Part shown: one piece after another, positions 24,162-35,689 of the stretch
Layout of the letters: each line of letters opens with the position of its first letter
How positions within the stretch are numbered: the stretch's first letter is position 1
Assembly (NCBI GenBank): GCA_002633005.1
Contig: NMRA01000517.1
Span: 171,301-235,300, forward strand
DNA from: Phoronis australis
Lineage: Eukaryota; Phoronida; Phoronidae
Length of the DNA: 64,000 nt
Direction: 5' to 3'
Notes under the pieces: model-generated
The model's database searches: none
Seen by the model: the letters and a program-made list of their open reading frames with translations, nothing else
Told to the model about the DNA's origin: nothing
Translations under genes and position numbers: made by a program

Positions 24162-24987
24162 CATGACGGCGACATCCCGTTGCTCCCAACTTGTTCGAAT
24201 CTATAGCCCAACAACAAGTTGGAAAGTTTACCCCCTTAACCAATATCTTACACGACTGATTGACTCCATTCTGGCGAAAAGTTACTGAACGACAGAACGC
24301 TGTTAGCTCAGCCATTCATGAGACGTACCCGGTCCGGCGCTTCCTCTGCCTAAGATCGCCAACTGTTGCCGATATGTCTGTCTACGCATAAGGAAAGTGA
24401 CCGTTGGGTACTCGGATCAGTAAGCGAAGGCCATTATAGCGTTCTGTCGTTCAGTAACTTTTCCAGACGTGAGGGGTGATGAACGTGCAATAACATCTAG
24501 CTCTTTTGTTAACTGCCCAGCTCAGTCTTTTCTCCCGTATGATAACAAGCAGGCTTCAAAGGAAACGTACCAGGTGGTTGCACGCTGTTTGGCGAACGCG
24601 TATGAACACAGTCAAACCCAGTGCGTTGGTAATCCGTTTGGACAGAATAGTGTTGTAGTTCTTTTGGGCGATTTTGGTGATTCAAAAACGGAACATGATC
24701 AGCATTTGAAGAGGAATTCATAAATGCTATTGGTTTAAGCTCAAATGTATTATAACTTAACTTCCATTTTATCAGCCCAGCCCAGTCAGGCTAGATTGGC
24801 CTAAGACCTGATCGGAAATAATTAGAGCAATTATCGAACAAAAGAGCGCCGGCCTTCCAACCATAAATGCCAGAATGGAGTTAATCTCGTGTAAGGTATT
24901 AGCTACTGGGGTAAACTTCCAACTTGTTGTTGGGCTATAGAATCGAACAAGTTGGGAGCCAGGGGGCAACGAGGTGTCGCCGTCATG
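24162..24987. repeat. Inverted repeat, about 140-bp arms, right arm interrupted by about 400 bp
   Basis: Left arm 24162-24301. Its inner 25 bases (24277-24301) are mirrored perfectly at 24438-24462, and its outer part (24162-24275) is mirrored at 24870-24987 with few changes (AACTTGTTGTTGGGCTATAG). The loop is 24302-24437. About 400 bases interrupt the right arm; CCAG occurs at both edges of the interruption and may be a target duplication. Confidence 0.8.
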
Positions 24988-25527
24988 CAATATACCTAAC
25001 CGAGACAGTATATAGAGATAGTGTTCAGTTACCTCACGAAGTGTGCTTTAATTAACGAATTGCAATTACTATTGCACACCCAACCGGACGCGCCCTTATC
25101 ACGAACACCGGAAAGTGACAATTTCACGCCTGCGCGGCACTTCCACCGTGCCCGCACTGGTTGCGCCGGTGTTTATGATAAGACTTCATATCTCCAAAGT
25201 TTCATCAAGATGACACTTTTTAAAATAATCATAAAGAAGCAAACCGGTAAATACTCACAATGGCTGTCATGAACGTAACCATGACGATGGCTAGCGACAG
25301 TGACTTCAGTTGAGGTTACTTTTTCGACGGTATAACTTAAGTTACAAAACGTAAGCAGCTATAAATCCTATATAGTTACGCCCGAGAAGTAAACATTTTG
25401 ATTTAAACCACCCTGTCTGCTCAGTGGCTTATCATATTAGTCGGATGAGAAATGATTTTTGTGTTTGTTAAGAAGTCGGGGCCCCGCATAAAATGACGTC
25501 ACGCTTGCTGGTAGATAGCGAACTGTC

Positions 25528-26025
25528 AGTTCTTCCAAAGTCACGCCCAATTTGACTAAAAGTTACAACGATGAGTTGTTTACCAAACATTTCTTTATGC
25601 GATGACTTAGCGTGCAAAACGATCCCATTTCAGTGTCGTCAAGTGTGCTTCGTAAAACATAAAGAATTATTGCGCGCGGCGTGGCGGTAAACTCTACCAG
25701 TGTTTTGAAGCACAGGTAACTTAGAAAAAAGAACACTGACTCACCCTTTAGTCAAATCTTTAGGTAAACGGGTGGCGTAATTAAAAACAGGAAACTGGAA
25801 GTCCTTTATTTTGCAAGTCTTTGTAATGATTAGACCTCAGTTCATTTCGTAATTACATCCGGTCAGTTCCCAACTACCCCTGTACAACATAATTACACAT
25901 TCGCTTCATAAATACACCCGTAGTTCATAACTACACCTGTACAACATAATTACACATTCGCTTCATAAATACACCCGTAGTTCATAACTACACCTGTACA
26001 ACATAATTACACATTCGCTTCATAA
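25528..26025 (+). repeat. Duplicated block 1, copy A (haplotype-like)
   Basis: Nearly identical to 26027-26440, the two joined at a single N (26026). Differences are a few substitutions and small indels (for example GATGACTTAGCG against GATGACAGCG). Copy A contains about 2.5 copies of a 57-bp repeat (25881-26025). Confidence 0.9.
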
Positions 26026-26026
26026 N

Positions 26027-26440
26027 AGTTCTTCCAAAGTCACGCCCAATTTGACTAAAAGTTACAACGATGAGTTGTCTACCAAACATTTCTTTATGCG
26101 ATGACAGCGTGCAAAACGATCCCATTTCAGTGTCGTCAAGTGTGCTTCGTAAAACATAAAGAATTATTGCGCGCGGCGTGGCGGTAAACTCGACCAGTGT
26201 TTTGAAGCACAGCCGGGTAACTTAGAAAAAAGAACACTGACTCACCCTTTAGTCAAATCTTTAGGTAAACGGGTGGCGTAATTAAAAACAGGAAACTGGA
26301 AATCCTTTATTTTGCAGTCTTTGTAATGATTAGACCTCAGTTCATTTCGTAATTACATCCGGTCAGTTCCCAACTACCCCTGTACAACATAATTACACAT
26401 TCGCTTCATAAATACACCCGTAGTTCATAACTACACCTGC
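26027..26440 (+). repeat. Duplicated block 1, copy B
   Basis: Starts directly after the N at 26026 with AGTTCTTCCAAAGTCACGCC, matching copy A from 25528. Carries only one copy of the 57-bp repeat. It is followed to 26645 by decayed TTCATAATTACACCTTC-type repeats. Confidence 0.9.
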
Positions 26441-26776
26441 AATCCTACACCTACAATACATCCTCACTTCATAATTATACCGTCAGTTCATAACTACCGG
26501 GTGACCTTGAGTTCATGATTAAACTTTCACTTCATAATCATGACATCACTTCAAAATTACACTTTCGCTTCAATTACATCTTCGCTTCACAATTACACCT
26601 TCAATTCAGTACACTTCATAATTACACCTTCGGCTTCATAATTTAGTATACTTCGGCAGCCTCTCTGGTGCATAGTTTTAGGTTCATGTTGATTTCAATG
26701 AGATTTTGAGAAGAGAATAAGACGAGTTCCCAGTGCTGTTGCCTATTGTAAAAATTTTTACACAGCGACTTCGTTG

Positions 26777-27025
26777 TGTTGTCCTTACCGGCACTAGGCT
26801 AATACCATACGTTATGTTGTCCTTACCGGCACTTAGGCTAATACCATACGTTATGTTGTCCTTACCGGCACTAGGCTCATACCATACGTTATGTTGTCCT
26901 TACCGGCACTAGGCTAATACCATACGTTATGTTGTCCTTACCGGCACTAGGTTAATACCATACGTTATGTTGTCCTTACCGGCACTTAGGCTAATACCAT
27001 GCGTTATGTTGTCCTTACCGGCACT
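26777..27025 (+). repeat. Minisatellite, 38-39 bp x about 6.5
   Basis: Unit TGTTGTCCTTACCGGCACTA plus GGCTAATACCATACGTTA; units vary by one T. Confidence 0.95.
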
Positions 27026-27033
27026 ATTATTTT

Positions 27034-27600
27034 CCTGCAGGCAGATTATTTTGACATTTTCACCCCTGTTTCCATGGTCAGCGAATTTATTAGGGCAACT
27101 TTTTCGTTACATAAATCGTCAATTAGCATAATTTTTTGTACATTAGGGCCGCTATTATTCAAAATTCTTGTGCATACACCTATACTGTACAAGGCACCAC
27201 AGATGAACTATCATGATATTTGAGCCTATGTTCCTATAGTCAATTACGTTAAAGAAATCAGTTGGCATGTTGTTGCATGACAAGTTTGTATAATTATTGA
27301 AATTTGCATAATTTATGCAAATTAAGGCCGCCATTATTCAAAATAGTGTGCTTTTAGCTGGGGTATTATCACCACAGGTAAACTATTATGATATTTGAAT
27401 CTATGTACCTATGGTCAATTAGGATACTAAAATCAGTTTTCAAATTGCATGATCAATTTGCATAAGTTATGAAAATAAAGGCGGGTATTATTAAAAATTC
27501 TGTTTCTCACCTGCTCGTATCTTTCTCCGTCACGGGAGCACTACATGTAGATTATTTTGATATTTGTACTCATGAATTTAATGCAATCTGTCATCACATC
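27034..27600 (+). repeat. Diverged tandem repeat, about 155-180 bp x 3
   Basis: GCCGCTATTATTCAAAATTC recurs in variants at 27148, 27327 and 27481, with TGATATTTGAATCTATGTAC-like blocks between. Very AT-rich; no coding potential. Confidence 0.65.
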
Positions 27601-27639
27601 ATAAACATAATTAATCAGTAATTAAGTACGCAACATTAC

Positions 27640-28648
27640 AAATTCTATTTTTTTCTAATACCCAATAGATGACCGAATTGTTTAACTGCATAAGCCCAGG
27701 ACAACAATCTATCGAATGAAGAACAATCACAAGATGTTTCAAATGCTAATTCAACTCTCAGAACGTGAGCACACTACAGAACAACATGCCCAAAATTTTG
27801 TGTGGGGCAGACAATTGGCGTTGCAACTGTATCTACTTGAATTATGTGTTATCTTTGCAGTCACACCGAATCATCTCCAGTATGCAATAGAGGCGAGTTG
27901 GATACCATGCAGATGGTAAGAGTGATTTATTTATGACATCTTTCTTCCATCCATAGTCCACTGGATCTAGAGCTAGTGACATTCCGCCACATGACTGACT
28001 GTTAGTGAGCTCTATTTACGTTCTCTCTAAATGCCTCTCTTGTCGATGACAGAGTACACAGTTTGGGGGCGGAAGTATAACCCTTGCTGTGTTCTTACCC
28101 ATACTGGTTAGTAGTCTTGTTCGTCACATCTTCCTGATTCTCGTCATTCCGTAACATGCACACATGCATTCTGTCACCTGTTTTATGACATCACAATAAT
28201 GCGCGTTAATAGTGCCGATGGCACACAGGTCATGTTCAGCCCTCTATATTTTAACGATGGATCCATCTCCACAGTAGCATACCACCGTGTTACACATCTA
28301 CAGCGCATAGGCAGGGAGGAGACCTTCACAATATCACTGCATGTTTACATTGTCAACTTAATGATTGTGGTATTTGAATCTGTTTCTTGTCATAGTAATG
28401 CACACGATGCACAAATACATTTGTGTCAGCTGGAACAACAAAAAATTTGCTAACTTCAAATGGAACATGTCACGTCTTGCTGCACAATAATGGAGCCGCC
28501 TTCTTCATGGGATGACTCCAGCAAATACCTGCTGCCAATGTCCTTGTATAATGTTAAGGGACAGGGATCTTCATCAGTGATTTCCTACTTGTGTTCCTTA
28601 CGTACTGAAGACATTGCCTGTCTAATGCTTATTGTTTCATCTATATTA
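27640..28648. other. Non-coding stretch
   Basis: No supported gene; short frames only. Confidence 0.45.
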
Positions 28649-28948
28649 CATAGGCGGATTTGCCCCCCCCCCTTGGCTGCTGGAAAAAATAAAAGAGCAA
28701 GAGTGTGAGGAAATATTGAGTTTTTTAATTTACTTAACTAACCCCTGTAATTAACATGATTTTACAATGTCTGCAGTTTTAGATTGTGCGTGCGTAAGAA
28801 TCGGTTTGCCGTTTTTTTTTTGTTTTTTTTTTGTAGTCCGCACCCCTCACAAATTCGAGTCCACGCGAGCGTCCTTTGCCCTTCGCGCGCCGGGTTCCCC
28901 GAGACAAGATATTGTGGCCCCGCTTATGGTATCCTAGATCCGCCACTG
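28649..28948. mobile_element. Short MITE-like element with GGCGGATCTAGG ends
   Basis: The left end (CATAGGCGGATTTGCCCCC) and the inward right end (CAGTGGCGGATCTAGG) are similar. A half copy ends identically at 33225-33240. Another diverged copy is at 30471-30613, and a fragment is at 36640-36690. CAGTGGCGGAT termini resemble hAT-type MITEs, but I see no clean target duplication. Confidence 0.45.
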
Positions 28949-29373
28949 TATAGATTGTTGGAGTAGCAGTTCTGTCACTGCTAATATTCCCTACTGGGCA
29001 TCTACATCAAGACATGTCTTACTTTCTTCTGTGTGATAGGTTTCAGTACAAGATTTCTCTTCATCTCTCCAAGGGTTGCTTCAAGCAACTTGTGCCCAGA
29101 GCTTAAAGTGTAATTTGCAAGGTTCAAGCATGTTAAATTGCAATACTATCTTCAAGGTATTGTTATTTGGATGTATTTTATTCAAATTAGTGTATAATTG
29201 TATCTTTAGTTATTTTAAGAAAGCGAAAATAAAAATAAACGCGAAAAGTTGACCTTTGACACCGTGACATGGTGTTGGGAACACAAACTAGATCATATCC
29301 CACAATGCACTTCACCGCCATTATATCACAGTACACGACAAACAAAGACCTTCAATCTTGGCGTGTTTTAGCA

Positions 29374-29622
29374 ATGGTGCATCGGTGTGTGTGCGCTAAC
29401 TGTTCTAATATCACCCAGGTGGAAGGCGTGAGCCCATTTAAATTCCCAAAGGACAAGCATCTGGTCGCGTAATGGCACGTTTTCGTGTGCACTGCTCGTC
29501 TTTGGAAAATGACTGTCGAGTCAGCCTTCTGTCGGAGCCCGGCGAAATATGCTCCGACCATTTTAGGACGGCTGCTTCGACGACAAACACATCATGCAGG
29601 TTGAAGGTTGTCTCGTGAAAAG
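29374..29622 (+). pseudogene. Decayed THAP zinc-finger exon
   Basis: Starts MVHRCVCANCSN, reaches FKFPKDK, then meets a TAA just before the conserved Trp. In a second frame the piece EICSDHF supplies the Cys-His pair of the C2CH zinc site, and in a third DGCFDDK follows directly. The exon ends at a canonical donor (AAAAG/GTAAGT). THAP domains are DNA-binding modules found in host proteins and in P-element-type transposases. The order CxxC, FPxDK, W, CSxHF is typical, so the identity is firm, but at least one stop and two frame changes break it. Assembly errors are an alternative to true decay. No downstream exon was recognised. Confidence 0.7.
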
Positions 29623-30102
29623 GTAAGTTACCTTTATAATTATGATGTCTAAGAATTCATGACGCTTTCGCAGTGCCTGAACAATAACGATCTTTATAAA
29701 GATCTTTTTTCACAATCACCATAGTTCTCAAGTGCTTAAAAATTTGTTGATTTTCAATGAAAGATTTAGTTATAAATGGATCAGTAAATTTAAAAACCAC
29801 AGCCAAGAAAGCTGATCTCAAAATATGCATGTATTTTGAAAAGAATGCAGACTATGAATAAAGTAAAACACGATGGTAACTCAATTCCAAGGTTTTGATT
29901 ATAAAGTAATCTGCTTCAAAATAAAAAACAGGACTAAAATCTAGTTTGGGCTTTTGCTTGAAGGTGATAAAAGTAGGAAAAAACTTGCAATTAGACGTCG
30001 TCGTGTTTTACTTTAATCATGGACTACTCGGGATTCAAAATGTTTTTTTTACTTTTGAATTGCTGCTGTTGTGCTTTTCAGAGTATGTGTATGAAGTAAG
30101 GG

Positions 30103-30252
30103 AAACACGTTGCACCCTTAGTGCGGAACAGAGAAGCTGGTGATCTTGAAAGTCGCTTAGAAATTGATTGCCCCTCCAATGCCGATTGCCGGTGCTCCAG
30201 ATGCGTCCAAGGAGGATGCCGTGGTACAGATGAGGATCCGTTGTCCAAATAA
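30103..30252 (+). CDS. Short cysteine-rich ORF fragment
   Basis: An open stretch ending at TAA 30250 carries RLEIDCPSNADCRCSRCVQG and a further Cys. The DCRCSRC cluster loosely recalls the WCxCGxC start of P2RX7C domains. The rest of the domain does not follow, and no start or splice site supports it firmly. It lies between the THAP relic and the P2RX7C exon. It may be another gene scrap or chance. Confidence 0.15.
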   Translation, partial: KHVAPLVRNREAGDLESRLEIDCPSNADCRCSRCVQGGCRGTDEDPLSK

Positions 30253-30470
30253 ATTCAGACTGGCTGCTTTGTCAAATGGACAGCACTGGAATTACTTTCC
30301 GTCACATACTTGACAGTCGCTACCAATGTTTTAGATTAAACTTTTGAGGGTGGTACAGATAGCAATGCCAGAGTGTTTATTATAGTACCAGTACTGGAAA
30401 TTGTGAAAAAGGTTTTGTGCTATCCCATTTGTATAGATAAACACGGTGATATGCTATGATCTTATGTTGA

Positions 30471-30613
30471 AACCAGTGTAGGATTTAGAGGGGGGCATGG
30501 TCCCCCCTAAAATTCTCCTAGATTCCATTTGACAGTTCTGTGTGGAAATGCCTGACGGGCAAAATCATGGTTAATACTGTGTCCTGGCCCCCCTAACTCA
30601 AAATCCTGGATCT
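30471..30613. mobile_element. Small MITE-like copy with G/C-run ends
   Basis: Left CAGTGTAGGATTTAGAGGGGGG and right GCCCCCCTAAC...ATCCTGGATCTGCCCCTA are inverted versions of each other. Same family as 28649-28948 but only about 140 bp. Confidence 0.4.
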
Positions 30614-31662
30614 GCCCCTAGAAATATTTCAATCTTTCTTCAATAGAGTGACTATAAATATTGTTGCATAGCTTTTTAGGTATATTTGATTTGCACTAAA
30701 CTGTTGCTGTCCCATACAGTGCATGTTTGGGTCATCAGTCTTTTTTTGCCACGATATCATCCAAATTGTACGATTAATCAATTGCACAGAATTCGAACAT
30801 TTTCTTGAGAATTTTTGAGTGAGCGGTACTAGCACTCACTCCAGATTTCTCACTTCCTGCACATGTGTGTACTTTTTGTGTTTTTATACCACGTCGTAGA
30901 CATCTAAAACTATCGCATACTGGAGCTTTTGGGTTGAGATTTAGTGATTGCTGTGTTGTGTTAGTTGATATCTAATTGAATTACAATAGAACTCGCTAAG
31001 TTGGATCCAGTGAGGCAGATATTTAATCAAAGTCAGAGTTATTTGGAGGCGTTACTGCGGAATAAATGCTAACCTTTCTAAAGTTCCACTGAAGCACTAC
31101 CAATTTAAAGAGTTCTACTGTATAAGAAGAGGGCAGGAGATTCAGTCTCGACCTCAGACAATGGCCCAGATTCAAAACTTAATTTTTTATGTAACAGTCA
31201 TACTGTTCAATGTGTTCACTTCAAGCACCAAACTGGCCTCCAATGTGACCAATTCCTCTGTTTACCAAGCTAAACCATACGTTTAGCTGATGTTGAGTTT
31301 AGAGGTTTATAATGTCTGAATTACACTTGTCATGACCATGTTATTATATGTAACCAGGTTGATGAGCATCAATAAATGCTGCTCGCTGTGTCAATTATTT
31401 ACCATTCTGAGAGGCACAGAAGTCTATTCATGGAATGCCAACTTCCATTTCTTGCCACTGAGGTTGTGCTGCGATTGCATTCGATTGTTACGATGTTTGT
31501 TCTTTCTATGGAATTTGTCACTACAACGTTTTGCAACTTATCCGAATTACATAAGGCTAGTCCCTGAATCACAACATTTAATAATAAAATACATTGGTCA
31601 TGTGCAGGAGTTGGCATTACAGGGCTAAGACAACTGCTGATATCTATAAATGGATGAAACTA

Positions 31663-32070
31663 TTAAGAAAATTCATGGAACTCAAAATCCTCATTTCTTG
31701 GCTGAGGGTAGAAAGCACTGATGCAAACTACTGCGCATGCTGGAATGACACCGCAGACAATTCGTCCTAAGTGACCGTGTACCCATCTTTGTAACTGTCT
31801 GTTGGCCACGTGTCGCATCCGTTTATCCAAGGGCCTGTCATAACCATTAGGATATTGACTTTTATATTGCAGCCATGCAGTCTCCAAAACACCACGATTG
31901 ATGCATACAGATTTAAAACCCCCATGCGCATGCGCTACAATACATTTTTTCTTCTGTTTAAGTTATCATGCTTCATTTCTTCATCAAGTTTTGCAACAAC
32001 CATGTCGATCTCTTGACAACACACTCTTTCTTCAACTACTAGGGTTGTCTGACAGTCGCCAGAGGTGCAC
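31663..32070 (-). pseudogene. P2X7 C-terminal-like (P2RX7C) domain exon, one frameshift
   Basis: After an acceptor (ATTTTGCAG) the minus strand reads CTSGDCQ, then VEERVCCQEIDMVVAKL. It must change frame at a run of six T at 31945-31950 and then reads CIVAHAHGGFKSVCINRGVL, ETAWLQYK, QRWVHGHLGR and VIPACAVV, ending at a stop at 31663. The Cys pattern (C..C, CC, C, C), the Trp-x-His-Gly-x-Leu-Gly block and IP-A/S-CAV are features of the cytoplasmic ballast domain of P2X7, which recurs as a stand-alone zinc domain in many invertebrate genes. The single break sits in a homopolymer, so it may be a sequencing error rather than a dead gene. Upstream exons were not identified. Confidence 0.72.
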
Positions 32071-32935
32071 CTGCAAAATGTGTCAACAATAATACATTAC
32101 TTCACTAAACATCAAAATTTCGAATTGAAAAATTTACCAACAGCGCCTTAAGTTTGCCAAAATTAATTGAGGGGTCTGCATACGACTTCATTTTTCAAGA
32201 AAATTGATTGTTTAGAGTAAACCACACTTGAGCAGTGACCTGTTTACAACAGAATAAAAATCAAATCTGTTTCCAAAAAACAAACTTTGGAACATCGCAA
32301 CCTATTTACTTTTTAAACAAATATATAGTGGTACACCCAAGGCAGTAGTAGATCATGACCGGGGGATATATGTACGGGCATTAGCAGCCGATTTCATAAA
32401 TGTGGTTTACCAAAACTAGGTTTAAGACTTTCTAACCTGGTCTTCCTAAACCTGGTCTAATTTTAGACCTAACCTATGGCTAAGTATAGGCTCTCCCGCG
32501 ATATCCCAGGCGACCGGCAGTGGCGCTGCACACTACGACTCCGTTTCCGTCGTCTGCTCCACTGTGCAATGAAGAAAATTTACTTCATTTTTTAAAGAAA
32601 ATGGAACCTGAATGACGATGAAAAAACAGAAGCTGCTGGTCAGATGTGAATTTTAATCGAAGCCTTAATGAATCACTCAGAAACTCATAATTCTCTCTTT
32701 GTCAAACCTTAACTTAAGACGATTTTCAAAGCAATCCCGTCATTATTGCCAACACGAAAAACGGATTTGGTCTTTTGGGCATTTGAAGACTATTTTAAAT
32801 ACAACAAATTTGTTAAGAACCGATTGCACAAAATATAAAACTTGTAATAATCATAACGAACAGAAGTTGGTTTCGCGCGCAAACGCTGTGGACCATAAAA
32901 AAGTAGGTTTCTCAGTACATGATTAGCAGTTAAAT

Positions 32936-33002
32936 CGTGGTGGTGTAGTGGTAAAGCACGCGCGCCCTATCCGCCAGGTTGTGAGTTCGAGTCTGTGGTA
33001 CT
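32936..33002 (+). repeat. tRNA-derived SINE head
   Basis: GTGGTGGTGTAGTGGTAAAG (A box region) is followed by GTGAGTTCGAGTCTG (B box). A T-rich run follows at about 33036-33055. Acceptor pairing is poor. Polymerase III promoter boxes are visible, but a tRNA is not supported. Confidence 0.5.
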
Positions 33003-33240
33003 TGCAGCTTTCCCTGTTTGACACGTTCTCCGTGTTTTTTTTTTCCTTTTTTTCTTGGATAATACTTCAGGAATCAAGGAAAATGCTTAATTTTTAGAGG
33101 AAAAAACAGAAAATTTTCCTGGGCGGGAGGGGGGTTTGCCCATTCGGTGCTGTGCGCATGTACAATCGTGGTTTACGCAAATGCTTACAGCCGGACAAAA
33201 TGTTGCCCCCCCCCCTTGTGATATCCTAGATCCGCCACTG

Positions 33241-33692
33241 CAATTTATTGATTTAGTGCCAAAAATAACGGCAATTTGCCAAAATGACATTCAAATCACC
33301 TTCGGCTGAAGCGATGCCTCGGTCAACGTAACTTTTCTCCTATAATTAGAAGACACTAGCCTAAACCTCTACGTGCCCTTCCTAAAAGTGTTACGCTTTG
33401 AAGTCATGTCTCTGTTTTCACATTGGAAGTAAAAAAACGAAAATTCATCAAATTTACTCACCTTGCCTGGCTTCTCTTCTCGCGCCAAATTTCGTTCCCG
33501 ATCGCCTTCCGGTCGTTCTCGATCGCGGGTTGGCCGAGGTGTATTGCAAAGCTTCAAGTGCTGTGTCCAATTGAGGCCGGGTGTCCAGTGGAAGACCGGC
33601 AGATCTCTATCCGAGTCTGCCACATTGTCCTTAAATGACGTTGTATGAATGAAAACGCATAACGGAGAGAAAAATCACACACACGAACGCGC

Positions 33693-33729
<37 letters not shown>

Positions 33730-35024
33730 TGCACACACATTAAATGTTGCACCTCATGTTCACGCCCATGACTTTTCTGTATTAGTTGAAGACAGCCGTG
33801 TTCAAGATGTTTTGCTGAAAGCTGCCCACGTACACACGAAATATTCAGGGTGTCCCATCGAAACAGGAACCCCAGTGTATAATATTCCGGAGTCGAAAAC
33901 AAACATCATTTCCCGAGAGATTTCTTAGAATTTTAGGAAATGTCGCTTGTGCATGCCACGGGCGTACTGTTTTCAAAACGAGACGTTTATTTAAAAGGCG
34001 GAGAATTATTAGAAAATGATGTTTATTAGATTGTGTTTTTTTTCACTTAAACGGCTGAGGGTAATTGTTTTCAATATCACGACATTGGCCTAAAACATAA
34101 TTTTGGTATCGTTGGATTCCTCGCATTGCTAACATTCCAAAAATACACGAAATTGTCTCCTGCCCCGTCTACTATTCAGAATCGACGATGCTGTTTCATT
34201 TATTAGCAACAGGTATTGCTGTAAGTTGAGTTGACCAATCATGGCAGTACCAACCGAGAGATACATGTAGTGCGCACAGAAATTTGACGCCAAAAAGTGA
34301 GCGGAAACGCGGTAGGGGACACATGCATACATTTTTGGAATGAGAACGATGGGCTGGAATAGAGGTGAATGTCGTCATATTGTAAACAGTTACCAAGGTA
34401 AGTATCATTTGACTCAGATTTTGCATGCGGTAGGTAGAGCACAGGTTTGATATTCGCGTTTATTAGCGTTGCTTTGTGTTTATTTAATGAATGACTTTTT
34501 AAAGGACGTTTGTGTGTTTAGTCAAATGCCTAAAAAATCGTAGATTCTAAATCACCATATATTTTTTAAACGTAGGCTTTTAGAATGTGATTTATTGAAT
34601 TTTCATCAGTCTGCCATTAATTGGGTCATGTGGTCAGGTATTTTATTATAATTTAGCAACAAAGAAAGATACATTGATAGCAATAATCGGAATCAATAAC
34701 ATAACTGAATTCCATGTGATATAAGTGATCAAGAAAAAAACTAAAAAACGTCGTTAAATTTTTCTTAATTAGGCATATTATTTCGTTTTCGCTTTATCTA
34801 ACTTTTTTGTGAACACCAGAGAAGTCGTATAAGTTGATATCTTCTCAGAATTGTAAAAACAATTCCTCATTGTGTTTTGGAGAGCAGTGCCTACAACAAA
34901 GTATCAGAAAGTTTCGAATTATCGATCAGCTGTTACCGAGATATGATGTTCCCAAAGTAGTCAGATTTAGACATTAGTGTGATCCTATTATTCTGTGCTT
35001 GAAAACATGGTCAGTTTCGTGGCT
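33241..35024. other. Non-coding stretch with a possible orphan donor
   Basis: Apart from the ACGC microsatellite nothing is firm. On the minus strand an open frame rich in Arg and Glu (33460-33660) ends at a good donor (GGCAAG/GTGAGT near 33461), but it has no ATG or known family. Confidence 0.35.
33686..33738 (+). repeat. (ACGC)n microsatellite
   Basis: Alternating purine-pyrimidine run (CGCGCGCACGCACGC and so on, ending ATGCACACAC), a sequence type able to form Z-DNA. Confidence 0.95.
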
Positions 35025-35180
35025 AGATGTCTAATGGGGGTCTTGATGACCTCAGTGGCCGGATGTCTAATGGGGGTCTTGATGACCTCAGTGGCTGGAT
35101 GTCTAATGACCGTCTTGATGACCTCAGTGGCCGGATGTCTAATGACCGTCTTGATGACCTCAGTGGCCGGATGTCTAATG
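35025..35180 (+). repeat. Minisatellite, 36 bp x 4, ending at an N
   Basis: Unit GGATGTCTAATGGGGGTCTT plus GATGACCTCAGTGGCC, at 35025, 35061, 35097 and 35133, with a partial fifth broken by N at 35181. The true array is probably longer. Because 36 is a multiple of three, both strands read through. Confidence 0.93.
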
Positions 35181-35373
35181 NACTTCGCTAAGTGGCCAGG
35201 GTGTGCAAAAGTTGAATAGTTCTTAAAACATTGATTGCAATGTTGAAAAATGACCTCAGATTCAATCACTCATAATCGCAATTCTTGAATCTAAAACGTC
35301 TCATTTTCAAACAGGGACAGCATCTGGGGCACGGAGATAATTTATTTGATTTCTGGGTTGCGGCGACTTACGA

Positions 35374-35558
35374 GCGGCTTCAAATCTGGGAAGAATGGAT
35401 GTGACATTCCGTTTTGGTGAAGACTGGCAGGGATAGGGTAACCTACTACATTTAGTTCCGACCCGACCATGGGTATGTTTCCGATTCGGTGGCTGAGGTT
35501 GAAGCATCGCGGATAAACTTTTCAGTCCCGCTAGGGTGAAATGATGCAATCTTGACAT
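35374..35558 (-). CDS. Possible first exon of a mitochondrially targeted protein
   Basis: From the ATG at 35558 the minus strand encodes about 61 residues, rich in Arg, Lys, Ser and Leu and almost without acids (MSRLHHFTLAGLKSL, later ILPRFEAA). It ends at a canonical donor (GCCGCTC/GTAAGT). Composition and length fit a mitochondrial presequence. About 120 bases upstream is an NRF-1-like site (TCGCATGCGCAA at 35677-35688), common at promoters of mitochondrial genes. No second exon was recognised, so the product is unknown and the exon itself is tentative. Confidence 0.25.
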
Positions 35559-35676
35559 GGATTTGGTGAATGTATCGTGGTTAATAATTCATTAATATTC
35601 TTACTTCATGTTCTGTGCAAAATATAAGTTCGCTTTCTTTTTTCTGTATTCACAATAAATGCTTTGGTGTCCACTT

Positions 35677-35688
35677 TCGCATGCGCAA
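35677..35688. promoter_or_regulatory. NRF-1-like palindromic site
   Basis: TCGCATGCGCAA is one base off the alternating GCGCATGCGC core bound by NRF-1. It lies about 120 bases upstream of the candidate first exon at 35558 on the minus strand. Single motifs of this length occur by chance. Confidence 0.2.
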
Positions 35689-35689
35689 G

